Shown here: positions 23,019 through 32,900 of the stretch, piece after piece | How the letters are laid out: every line of letters begins with the position of its first letter | Numbering within the stretch: position 1 is the stretch's first letter | Origin: Pterobdella sp. o SKG-2022 | Taxonomy: Eukaryota; Annelida; Clitellata; Hirudinida; Piscicolidae | DNA length: 64,000 nt | Assembly (NCBI GenBank): GCA_964035795.1 | Contig: OZ038327.1 | Location: 5,522,770-5,586,769, forward strand | Direction: 5' to 3' | Made by a program: the position numbers and the translations under genes | Notes under the pieces: generated by a model | The model's input: only the letters and a program-made list of their open reading frames with translations | What the model was told of the DNA's origin: nothing | Database searches by the model: none

Positions 23019-25061
23019 CGTTTATTTATCTATCTATTTATCTATCTACTAATTTTACTCCTAGCTTCTGAATGAAGGGGTCGTCTTAGGAAACTACACA
23101 AGGTAATATAATGAAAACTTGTATTTGAATATATGCGCACACAAACTTATCAGCTGTCTTCTTTCACTTCATCCTTTGTGCATGTTTCAAAATCTTTTAT
23201 TATAATAAGTCTTATTAAATTATGACAGATAAGATTATTTATCATATCGCCAAATCATTATTATTATTATTGTCATTTTTATGAACTCATAATTTTCCTC
23301 ATCATCATCAATTTTCAACGTGGCTCCCACGCTAGTACGCCTTGTACATCCACTCACAATTAATTATATTACGCACTCCCAGAATAAAACATTCGAAAGC
23401 AGCCCATTAGAGCCATTTTAAACACTAATTAATCATCATAACACTATAAATCACTTCATCTCTTGCCTCCAGCTTCCCTCATATGAATCAACCCTCCTTC
23501 CTCCCTCACAGTTACATAGCCTGGAATTTGATAACCTCCTACTACGATGGACTTCCATACTCTTATTGTAGTCTTATGACTGCTAACCAGCCATGGAGTG
23601 GTCACTACCGAGTTGATGGGCCTATCTGGATAAGTGGTGCGTGATGGTGGATTGGGGATGTGTTATTTTTGTTTGTAGTAGGTAGTCTTGGTTAAGGTGT
23701 GATGATGATGAAGAATAATTTCTTGTGAGGTCGTTAAATATATTAGATTTTGTGTTATATAAGAGTAAAATAAATTTGATTTTATGGGGTGTGGTGCAAG
23801 TAATGCTGGTTACTCGAACAATGGCTTTATAGCCAAGATGCAACCCTCAATAATAATTGGTACATCCATCAGGTCACCACACCAACTTTTATACCGTTGG
23901 TGACTCATACTTACCTCATGGTAAAGGGGTGGGACAACTGGAAGGGGGTGGGTACTACATATCAGTAACCAATCAGAAGAGAGATAAACTGACCATTGTT
24001 CTGGAAACCATTGTTAGTGGTTTTGGTGTGTTGGGATTGTATGGGTGTCAAATGAGGTAATACTTTCAAGGACTAGATAGATTATTGGATGATGAGTGGA
24101 TAGATGAATTGTTCATAATGAAAAATTGGATGAATGATTGGATAATGGAAAGATGTAGGAACAGAATTTGAAATTATTCTCAAAAATCAATTTAAAAAGC
24201 TTGTTTTATTCACTTCTTATTTTTGTTTTCATCTCTCTTCCACATCATCGCCCACCCCAGCGCCCCAAAGATGGTAGGTGCTTGTACCCAGCACCGGAGT
24301 ATGACGTCACTGAAGTTCAAAAGGTCAACCTGATGTTGGAAGGATCCTTTGTGAGTTGAAACTTATTTGAGTTGTTTTAAAATTTGACGATTTTCAGCTG
24401 GTTTTGAAAATGCATTCTTATGCTAATTTTGTCATTTTTTAAAATATTTTGTTTACTTTTACAAAAAATGTTGTTGGAATTGATTTTTAAATCTTAATAC
24501 GCCTAACCCGATAAAGATGGACTATAAAAACGATAAACGATGATGACGTAATATAGTTTCAAAAATATTAAAATATAAAGTCTAAAAATGGTAATACATT
24601 TCACCTCAGAAAGGAATCAAGCAGATGCATATGTGGTCTTCAAGATTGCATTATGATGATCCTGATAGCTCAAAATTTATGTCGTATGAAGGGCCTACGC
24701 AGGTGGGCTGGTGGATGAATCTATAAAGAAGAAATTAATGTATGAATGGTGCTTAAAGTGATGCATAAATAAATGAATGATGGTGATGGAACGTTAATGA
24801 ATTGAAGATGGCAAAAATTGATAAAGAGTGCGTGAAAAAAAAAGTTTAAAAGTGAACTTGCATCTAATGAAGGTGGTTGGGGGACAAATTGAGATGATTC
24901 TGCCTATCAACACGGTGATAACTTTGACGACAGAGGAAGTAGAGTCTCCCCATATCCACACCATCCCTCCCTCTTCCTCCTTTTCCCTCCCCTACTTTGA
25001 CAACTTCGAAGGTTTGTGCTAGAAGGATTTTATTAAAGGTGCTTTAGTGGAAAGATATCAA

Positions 25062-25125
<64 letters not shown>

Positions 25126-25467
25126 ACATACGTGCACCTCCACACACATAAGAAACACAAATAAACTTACACACAAAAATACACACACTCACACAAACAC
25201 ACAGGGTACAGTCTGAGTACTGAACCCTACAACCTAGCTCAACAAATGGGGTCATTCGAGGTCACTCTTTCCTCTGACTCCTCCCACAAAAATGTTTGCA
25301 TTTCATTAAATATTACTAATCCGTCCACAACAATTTCACAAAAGTTTCAAATTAATCAACTCATTATTTCAAATTTGTTATTACTGCTAATATTTTTTCA
25401 TCATGTGCATAGTATTATTATTAATGTTACTCATGAATAAAAATCTCTCTATTCACCATAACTACAT

Positions 25468-25506
<39 letters not shown>

Positions 25507-27091
25507 ATGACTCAGATGGTGACGTCACCCCCCGTAGACACCTGCTGGACCCCCATGCCTCGACCCTTTGTGCTCGTTGGAGACAGGAACTGGTCGGGAT
25601 GTTAATAATAATAATAGCTATAATATTAATAGTAATAATAACTCAATATGTTCATAAAAATAATTTCTTAATAAACAACATAAATAAAAATAACATAATT
25701 TTTTATTTTTCTTATTCAGGTTAGACACGAGAGTTAACGTGGAAGCTTACATAGATGGAAATGACGTCAAAAACGGAGGAGGAGTATTCGTGGCAAGTCA
25801 GGTAGATAAAGGAGGGTGTGATGGGGCTTTTTCTGCAGGAGTCCACTTTTTTGTTGACGCCATCGAGAAGAGGGTTTTTATCACGACCAATCACAGTGAG
25901 TTTTCACGTCATCGTGATGTCGTCAATTTTTTTTGTTGTATAAAACGTCATTTAAATCGAATATCAACTCTCATTAACTCGCGTCAACTTTTTCATGACC
26001 ACTTCAACACAACATTTCACCCACCATCCAGCCATACCACCTTTTCATCTACTCCACCACATCACACCAACTTACCATCTTTACCATCACATCCACCAAA
26101 CTCCATCTATTTTCCATATCCTACCCCATACAACTTCAGACCGCAGTGGCATTATAGCCACAGCCTTCTTCCATCAACCCCTTCTAAATAAGTGGTTCCA
26201 CATCACACTTGACGTCACGGTAACGTTATTGATTGATAATATTTTAATATAATGTAATGCGTTATTTATAAAGCGCTTTTCCTTATAGATCAAAGCGCTT
26301 GCTAAAAATTTAATGTAGCGAAAATAAACTGTGGAACAGGTGCTAATTGTCGGCCCACACGGGATCGAATTTGGTATCTTAAGATAATTAGTCTAATGCT
26401 CAATCTTTGAGGTATAGGGACCGAAAATTTTAAGAGGAGGATGGACAATATTTTATGAGATGATAATGATTAGAATAAAATTATTCATAGTAACATAATA
26501 ATAAATATAATTTTTCAATATCTAAAAGTAATAATTATAATTTTACTATAAATAATAATTATTATGATGGTAATCATTCTACTACTGATAATAAAGATAA
26601 TAATAGTTTATAAAGTTTTTTTAGAGTGATGTTTAACTCAGAGAGCTTCAAGATCACTTGATATGCATATAATAGTTTTTTCGCTGTAACATAAAAAAAT
26701 AATAGTAATAAAAACACTAACAATAATAATAATAATAATAATAATAATAAACACAGGAGAGGCATGTGACAGCTTACATCGACCACCTGCCTGTTTTGGC
26801 CGCCATAGTTCCTGTTTGTTATTATTATTATTTTCATTTTGTTAATGTTTTTATTACTATTTTTATTATTATTTCCATTCTTGTTTTTTTTTTCGTTATC
26901 ATCTATCTCTGTTCTTTTTTTTATTATTATTATTATTAGTATCATTGTTATTGTTCTTTTTATTATTATTATTTTTATTATGACAGCGTAACATTGGAGG
27001 TGGCTTTGTGACTTTCGGACCACTGAACTTCGGCAAGGTAAGCTTTGACAACCTACTTATCGAAAGAGCTCTGCTGCCTATCTCATCATGA
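17481..27091 (+). CDS. GALC: Galactosylceramidase (galactocerebrosidase), complete gene model
   Basis: GALC is the lysosomal glycoside hydrolase family 59 enzyme that removes galactose from galactosylceramide and psychosine. Twenty-two coding exons join in frame to about 674 codons (human 685). Exons: 17481-17521, 18499-18580, 18758-18826, 19072-19135, 19438-19526, 20264-20367, 20643-20745, 21596-21726, 22093-22146, 22410-22473, 23065-23102, 23512-23636, 23873-24012, 24261-24350, 24610-24702, 24873-25011, 25205-25293, 25504-25600, 25725-25895, 26140-26219, 26757-26813, 26987-27091. The acid/base Glu is at about residue 175 (GVWNERP) and the nucleophile at about 251 (WSSEDYST). Their 76-residue spacing equals human E182-E258. 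All phases close. Exon 1 and the acceptor of exon 10 are the weakest calls. Confidence 0.94.
18842..18950 (+). mobile_element. tRNA-derived SINE copy in GALC intron 3
   Basis: It has a tRNA-like head (GGTAGCGCGTTAGA) and B box (AGGTTCGATTC at about 18884-18894), then a body (TTAGTTCATGTTCCACGGAT) shared in diverged form with the copies near 20861, 26247 and 47966. Sense with GALC. Confidence 0.7.
19072..22473 (+). CDS. GALC: GALC exons 4-10: TIM barrel with both catalytic glutamates
   Basis: Exon 4 reads [15 protein letters not shown]. Exon 5 reads [20 protein letters not shown]. Exon 6 reads [14 protein letters not shown]. Exon 7 (20643-20745) reads [15 protein letters not shown] and carries the acid/base Glu in WNE. 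Exon 8 reads [17 protein letters not shown] and DVVDIIG. Exon 9 reads [16 protein letters not shown]. Exon 10 (22410-22473) reads [20 protein letters not shown], with the nucleophile in SSED. The acceptor of exon 10 (CATGAAG) has a poor pyrimidine tract but is the only one that keeps frame and similarity. Confidence 0.93.
20861..21030 (+). mobile_element. tRNA-derived SINE copy in GALC intron 7
   Basis: B box GGTTCGATCC at 20907-20916, followed by the family body CGTGGGCCGACAATTAGCAC, ATGTTCCACAGCGTGTTTCC and the tail AAAGCGCTTTATAAATACCG. The most complete copy on this strand. Confidence 0.78.
21440..21585 (+). repeat. ATCC/ATCT simple repeat before GALC exon 8
   Basis: Irregular CCATCCATCCAT and ATCTATCT tracts, nearly free of G on the coding strand, run up to the exon 8 acceptor at 21595. 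Confidence 0.8.
22474..23050 (+). repeat. Long (TCTA)n microsatellite filling GALC intron 10
   Basis: The intron between exons 10 and 11 is almost wholly TCTA units, with recurring TGTTTATT interruptions at semi-regular spacing. Protein-like translations of it (YLSIYL repeats) are artefacts. Confidence 0.97.
23065..24702 (+). CDS. GALC: GALC exons 11-15: end of barrel and beta-sandwich
   Basis: Exon 11 (38 nt) reads [12 protein letters not shown]. Exon 12 reads [20 protein letters not shown] and [20 protein letters not shown]. Exon 13 reads [18 protein letters not shown] and KLTIVLETI; its donor is set at ATT|GTTAGT (24012) because that keeps phase with exon 14. Exon 14 reads [20 protein letters not shown]. 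Exon 15 reads [14 protein letters not shown]. Order and lengths follow human GALC. Confidence 0.9.
24873..27091 (+). CDS. GALC: GALC exons 16-22: linker and C-terminal lectin-like domain
   Basis: Exon 16 reads [19 protein letters not shown] and LPYFDNFE. Exon 17 reads [17 protein letters not shown]. Exon 18 reads [12 protein letters not shown]. Exon 19 (25725-25895) reads [19 protein letters not shown] and [11 protein letters not shown]; starting at the first AG (25720) would give a stop, so the second AG (25724) is used. Exon 20 reads [13 protein letters not shown]. Exon 21 reads [17 protein letters not shown]. Exon 22 reads [20 protein letters not shown] and ends in TGA at 27089-27091. This domain corresponds to the human GALC lectin domain. 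Confidence 0.92.
25072..25122 (+). repeat. (CA)n repeat before GALC exon 17
   Basis: A dinucleotide repeat of about 25 CA units in intron 16, followed by more CA-rich sequence up to the acceptor at 25204. Confidence 0.95.
25472..25502 (+). repeat. (CA)n repeat at the GALC exon 18 acceptor
   Basis: About 15 CA units run directly into the CAG acceptor of exon 18, so the repeat itself supplies the 3' splice region. Confidence 0.95.
26247..26433 (-). mobile_element. tRNA-derived SINE copy in GALC intron 20
   Basis: Antisense to GALC. On the minus strand it reads TTGAGCATTAGACTAATTATC, AATTCGATCCCGTGTGGGCC, GACAATTAGCACCTGTTCCA and tail AAGCGCTTTATAAATAACGC. The tRNA-like head, B box, body and tail are all present. 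Confidence 0.78.
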
Positions 27092-27156
27092 GGAGGAGGA
27101 GGAGGGTAAAGATGAGAATGATGGTGAGGAGAAAAATTGTTAGCATGATTAAAACA

Positions 27157-27162
27157 AATAAA
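27157..27162 (+). promoter_or_regulatory. Candidate poly(A) signal of GALC
   Basis: AATAAA 66 nt past the GALC stop codon. Position is sensible for a short 3' UTR, but the sequence is AT-rich. Confidence 0.45.
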
Positions 27163-28859
27163 AAAAAGATTGGAACGATGGTGAGACTAGAATTGGTGAC
27201 AATACTAATTAGTTACTCATTAATGCTGACATCTAAAATAATTTATCAACTTTTGAAGCGTTTAGTTTTTTTTTGTCGTTTGATCTCGAACTACTTTTGC
27301 AGTTTCTGCTTACTGTTGAAGTTTTCTTTTTTACTTGTTAAACAATCTTTTGTCTGTTTGAAGTCATCTATTTGTTTAATTAAAAAATCAAATGTTTTAA
27401 AAAATCAGGTTTGTATTTTGAATTTTTTTACCAAAAATTTTGCTCAAATTCTCCGTTGTAAAAATAGAAAATGTTTTGAATTTTAATCTTCAACTTGAAA
27501 CTTTAAAGATATTTGACATCCACTAAGTCATTATTCTGGGGTTATAACGATTTCAAATTTTATTAGAAATTCAAAGAACATTTCAGGATGTTGCCAAACT
27601 ACATCAAGCCAAACTCTGCGCTACCAGATACGAATAAAAAGTTACAAATTCTTCTGAATAATTTGCAATCAATTTTATTTTAAAGTGAAACAAATTTTAA
27701 ATGTTTCGACAAGCTTTTATAAAATCTCAATGGGTGATAATGCAGAATAATACTCATGGGTCAAATGGCGGAGGTACAAAAGTTTTCAGTAACTTTGGAA
27801 ATTCAAATATGCACACGATTATCTTTGTAGTTCAAAATAATTTCAACACAAAAAACAACTATAAGGAAATTGTTTAATTAAAAACAAAAAATTAATGTTT
27901 CGATTCAAAAAAGAATAATAAAAACAAATGTTTTAAATAAGGACAAAAATGTTTTCAATACAAAACAAAAAAGTTATAAATCCGTTTTCAACACGAACAA
28001 AAAAAGAGCAATAACAAAAATTTTAGCACGAAAATATGAAAAGTTTTGGTTTATTAAAGCATCCAAACTTTAGACAAATGTATAACTCAGAAGTCATAAA
28101 AGCATGAAATCTACCTTTAAAATGATCTTTTAAAACTCATTTTAATCTGATGATAATCACAATGTGATGGTGTTTGAAAATTGTATAAAAATGAACTGAA
28201 AAAAGTAAATAATAAAATGAATCATTTAACTATGAATAATGAAACAGTAATGGTTTATGATGATAAAAAAGTCATAACATCAAAATTATTATCAAATCAA
28301 AACACAAACAATTATAATATTATTTATATAAAAATTATGATACAACAATAATACTGAACAAAACTAAAAACTAGTATATCGACATAAAAAATACACAAAA
28401 CCAAACAATAATAAAAATATTAAATAACTTATACATTTTACCACCAATGATATTCTCAAATAAGACAAAAACTTTAACTCCATTCAAAAATAAAAAAAGG
28501 TAAAACAAAACTATTTATAGAAACACAAAGAATAATAATTCTCTATAAAGCGCTTTACTGACACCATTTACAATGGCATTTCTTGACTAGTGGCATAGTT
28601 TTTTCGTATCTCCGTCCATCGCCGCAGTGCAACATCACTCTGCGCCGCTTTATCTGTTAGTTTTTGTTGTCATTTGTTATATGCATATTTATCAAATCAA
28701 TATGTTTTACAAATTATATTGTTATATATTTTTAACATTTATTTTTTTATTTCTATTATTTATTTTCTTATTGACCTTTATTTTTTTATAATTAACATCG
28801 ATTTAATTCTTTAATATTGGTTTATTATTGTTCTTCTTTATGACAGTTTCTTCATCATT

Positions 28860-29035
28860 ATTTATTATTATTATTTTATAATTATTTATTATTATTATTT
28901 TATAATTATTCATTATTATTATTTTATAATTATTCATTATTACTATTTTATAATTATTTATTAGTATTATTTTATAATTATTTATTATTATTTTATAATT
29001 ATTTATTATTATTTTATAATTATTTTTTTTTATTT
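28860..29035. repeat. Tandem ATT-rich minisatellite
   Basis: Six or more units of the form TTATTATTATTTTATAATTA, varying by one or two ATT triplets, lie in the GALC-Slit gap. Confidence 0.85.
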
Positions 29036-29130
29036 TAGAAATTTCATGAACAATTTTTGTTTGAGACTTGTGGTATTCATCATGATCAATATTGGAACTT
29101 TATAGCTTCAACAACTTACGACATAAAACC

Positions 29131-29206
29131 ACAATGCAACAAAACTACAGTACAATGCAACAAAACTACAGTACAATGCAACAAAACTACAGTACAATGC
29201 AATAAA
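29131..29206. repeat. 21-bp tandem repeat
   Basis: More than three copies of ACAATGCAACAAAACTACAG plus one T, nearly identical, so probably a recent expansion. Confidence 0.92.
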
Positions 29207-29371
29207 ATAAAATTAAAGTGACATTAACTCCAGGAGTTTTCAGCTCACGTTACATCCAATATAACGCTGGTAGTTACAAGCTTAAGTCCCAAAGCCTGTC
29301 GACGAACCCAGCAGAAGCGAATGTGTTTGTGTAGAAATGGTCCAAATTAATGGAGAAAAAAGAGAATACGT

Positions 29372-29377
29372 TTTATT
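29372..29377 (-). promoter_or_regulatory. Candidate poly(A) signal of Slit
   Basis: AATAAA on the minus strand about 190 nt past the proposed Slit stop codon. Confidence 0.35.
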
Positions 29378-29568
29378 GTTGATAAAAGCACTTGGGTCCA
29401 CAACAACATGAGAGTTGTGCAAAGTTGTTGATGTGCTACAAGCTAGATGTCATTAGTGTGAAAACATTCATCAAAAAATGGCTATTCAGCTTGTTAGAGG
29501 ATAATATTTGACAACGGCGAACAAATTTTTAAAGTGAAGAACAGCCGGTTATCAAAATAATTTTCTAG

Positions 29569-29993
29569 TTAAATGGGATGGAAAAAAGAAAAATTATTTC
29601 TTTCAACTTCTGTATCATTTGAGGGGCTGGATGCTCTCAAATCAGTTATGAGCTGTGCACAGCAATATAACGTAGTATGAACACATGAAAAAAAAAAAAA
29701 AAAATAATAATAATAATAATAGTAATAATAATAATAATGAATGATTACTTTTTTTGGTTGACAGCACATTTGAACACCACCACAACTACCACTACACCTT
29801 CTGTGTCTCACTCTGTGTGTTTGTTTGTGTGTTTGTGCTTTTTTTATTTGTTTATTTGTTTTTTTTATTATTATTGCTATTTTTATTGTTGTTTTTATTA
29901 TTTTTATTATTGGACCAAACCTTTCCCTGGTGGAGCAATTGCTTCTGGGATCGACATAAACGTCATTGTATTCTAATGTTGTGCAGCCTGAGT
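29569..29993 (-). CDS. SLIT: Slit exons 40-42: C-terminal cystine knot, unusual end
   Basis: Exon 40 (29993-29921) reads [19 protein letters not shown]. Exon 41 (29812-29749) reads [18 protein letters not shown], the CTCK core. The only in-phase continuation I find is exon 42 (29652-29569), which gives [20 protein letters not shown] and seven more residues before TAA. It contains no cysteine, so the usual closing CxC..C of the knot is missing. Exons 40 and 41 are firm; exon 42 is tentative. Confidence 0.72.
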
Positions 29994-32900
29994 CTGTGTG
30001 CGTGTGCGTGAGAATTTGGACGTATCCATGTGTTAAACCATGATAAACTTACCGAAAGAGCCCTGTATAGCCATGGTGGTATGAGCTCTAGTCTTCATCC
30101 TCCTCCTCCTCATTCTTCTGATTTTTCTCATTTTCCTCCTTCCTTCGGTTCTCACCTGTTTTCTGTTCTTCAGTAAAACACTGTTTTTCGCCATTTTTTC
30201 TTCAACTTCAAAAGTAATAATAAAACCATGTTATAAATTTCGAAGTTAATTAAAATATGTAATTACTAAAATTGAATTTCAAATTAGAATACTTTTCAGT
30301 TTTTCAAGTTTTTTCCAAATACCTTAGATATTCCCGCCTTAAAATTACACTTTTTCCATTACATCACACCTCAATCCATCAAACGTTCTTACTCTAGACA
30401 CTCAACCTCCACACCTTCTAACCTGGTGGAGTCACAGGAAGGTCGCAAAAAACACCAGTGTACCCAGAAAAACATTTGCACACATATGATCCTGGAGTCA
30501 TGACGCATTGACCTTTCTTGCAGGAATGACCTCGAGAGCAAAGGTCATTCGAGTTAGGGCAGCCAGGGGAAATGTGGTGGTGAGAAAGAGGAGATGAAAA
30601 GTCTACTCTGTTGTCATTGATCCATATGCCCTCAAAACACCCTGTGGATGGAGATTCATAAATTAGGTGAAGTCATTCATTTTGGGCGGAGTCTCGTATA
30701 ATAGGTGGAGTTATATATATAAAAGGTGAATGTGTAGAATATGAGTACATGGTTAACGGTAGTCATTTGAATAAGGTGGAGTCATATGTAGTAGGTGAAG
30801 TCATATAAAATGGGTTGACTCATATTAGAGGGATGGAGTCCTATGGAAGGGATTGGAGTCATGTAAGGTGGGTGGAGCAAACGAGTTGACTGAAGTTATA
30901 TTAAATTAACCAGTGGCGTAGACTGAAAAAACCAAGTGAAAAAAATTTGAAACGAGCAATAAAATAAAAATATTATTTGACCTTCAAAACTGGTAGCACT
31001 TCTTAGATGCCACTTTTCAACAGCTGAGACTTTGACTCTTCCCATCAGACCACCCACAAAGATGGGAGCATGCATAGATGAATGAGTATTCTTTCCTTCA
31101 TTCACAACACTTCTATTATCTTTCCCATCAATCATTATCATTATTCGTTTTCCAGATAATAGCAGTTGCAACTGTGGTATGATGGGTGAGTGATTGGGTT
31201 CATGAGAGTAGATGGTTGTGTAGGAGTTTTTGGTGTATGGTTGTTTGGAGGATAATTGTACAGTGAAGAATGGAGGTAGATAAAATTAATAGTTTTTTGT
31301 TAATTATTAATATTAAAAAACTTTTCTCATGGTATGTTATAAAAGCTATACTCTTTAAGGAATCTTTTTTGATATTGTTAGTTTGAATGATTAATGATTT
31401 TTCCAACGTCAATGGTCATGCACTCACCTTATGTAGTTCCCCATCTCCAACGATACCCATAGAATACAGGTAAGATGTGGGATGGTTTCCTATGTCCCAA
31501 GAAACTCTCATTCTACCTTCCACCATTTCCACCCCAAAATGCTCTTCTTCAGTCCCCATGTACATAACCACACCATTTTTTTTGTTGGAAGAGAGATGGA
31601 TAGTGATATTGTTAATGGTTGATAAAGATATGGCTCGGAGTTTTAAATGAGAGTTGTTCTTCAACGTTATGCTGGTAAGAGTTTCGCATCTTTTACCGTT
31701 GTAACCTTTGTGTGATTGCAATAGATTATATATAGGTTCTCAATGAATAAGATAAAATCAATAAAATCAACAAAGGCTCCAACTGCAATGGTTAGCGCGT
31801 CAGACTTCTAGCTGTTTAAAACCTGTAACGTAAAATAAAAAAAACACCTACCATTAGGACATACGCACACAAATCCCGCAGCCGTCTCCAGACACACACC
31901 AGCATTCAGACAAAGGGAATGATTGCTACAAGGACCTCCTCTTTTGAGGTTTTTCATGGCTGATGGTGATAACTCACAGTACCTCCCAGAATAACCACCT
32001 AGACATGAACATCTGAGTGGTGGTTGATTGTGGTGGTGACAGTGCTTTGAAGGTCTTTTGGAACAACAAAGGAATTATCAAAATTTAGACTCTTTTGAAG
32101 TGTTTTAACGAACGTGCGTTTAACTTTGAGAAAAATTAATTAATATACTGCTATATATTACAAAGTATTTATTTCTTCAGCGTTCTTACAAAACCCTTCG
32201 TGAATCCAAAAAAACAAGCTAAAAATTACATTACAAAGACATGAGACTACTTATGACAACTTTTTCTTCCACCAAATGTTGAAATTCTGCCTATAACTTT
32301 CTTCATACCAGATATTGAAATTACGAAAAAAAGAATAACATGTTGTAAGACAGCCATAAATCCAACACCAACTTACGTGTAGGAAGCTATCCCGTCCACA
32401 CAGCCTCCCCCGTTCTGACATAGATGTCCCTCACAATCATTTAGGTTCGTTGAACAATTCTGTCCAGTGAACCCTTCTCTACATTCACATCTAAAGTGCA
32501 TCACATCTATCTTTTTATCTAGTTTTCTATCTATCTAGCAACAAACCGATATAGATTGCCTTGGGCTACACATGTGGCTCCATTATGGCAGGGCTTAACA
32601 TCTGTACAGTAGTGCAGCTCCATATCACAGTGACGTCCTGTTTCGAGTTAAATTCATTTATAAATTCATTATCTTTTATTCAGCTTTACTTTTATCTCAC
32701 ATCTGACTGAATTACTCATTGTTTCAATCACCAAAATATTCATTTGGGTTTATTTCATACAATTTTATCTTATTCTAATCTAATGCCTTTTTTTTGTTTT
32801 ACCTGAATGCTTTAAAAAACACTTTTTTGTCAATAACAAGTAGTCTTAAACTTTGAGAAATATGTTCATTTCCAAATCTCCCACATTTTCTACAGTTAAC

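Larger units (their letters stand above)
27163..29568. other. Convergent intergenic region between GALC and Slit
   Basis: About 2.4 kb of AT-rich sequence with no supportable gene. It holds a short GC-richer patch near 28600-28660, ATT-type tandem repeats at 28860-29035 and a 21-bp tandem repeat at 29131-29206. The two flanking genes end here tail to tail. Confidence 0.7.

Noticed and set aside
22461..23075. 204-residue reading frame rich in YLSIYL
   Set aside because: Pure translation of the TCTA microsatellite inside a GALC intron; all frames of such a repeat stay open.
29131..29206. CRISPR-like direct repeats
   Set aside because: Contiguous 21-bp units with no spacers in a eukaryotic genome; a plain tandem repeat.
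29310..29570. Possible transposase fragment (plus strand, reading like MVQINGEKREYVLL)
   Set aside because: The match to mariner-type N-termini is too short and soon hits stops; no terminal inverted repeats were found.
30060..30200. Glu/Lys-rich minus-strand frame between Slit exons 39 and 40
   Set aside because: Exon 39 already joins exon 40 in phase with a CTCK start, and this segment has no EGF or CTCK cysteines and would add a stop.
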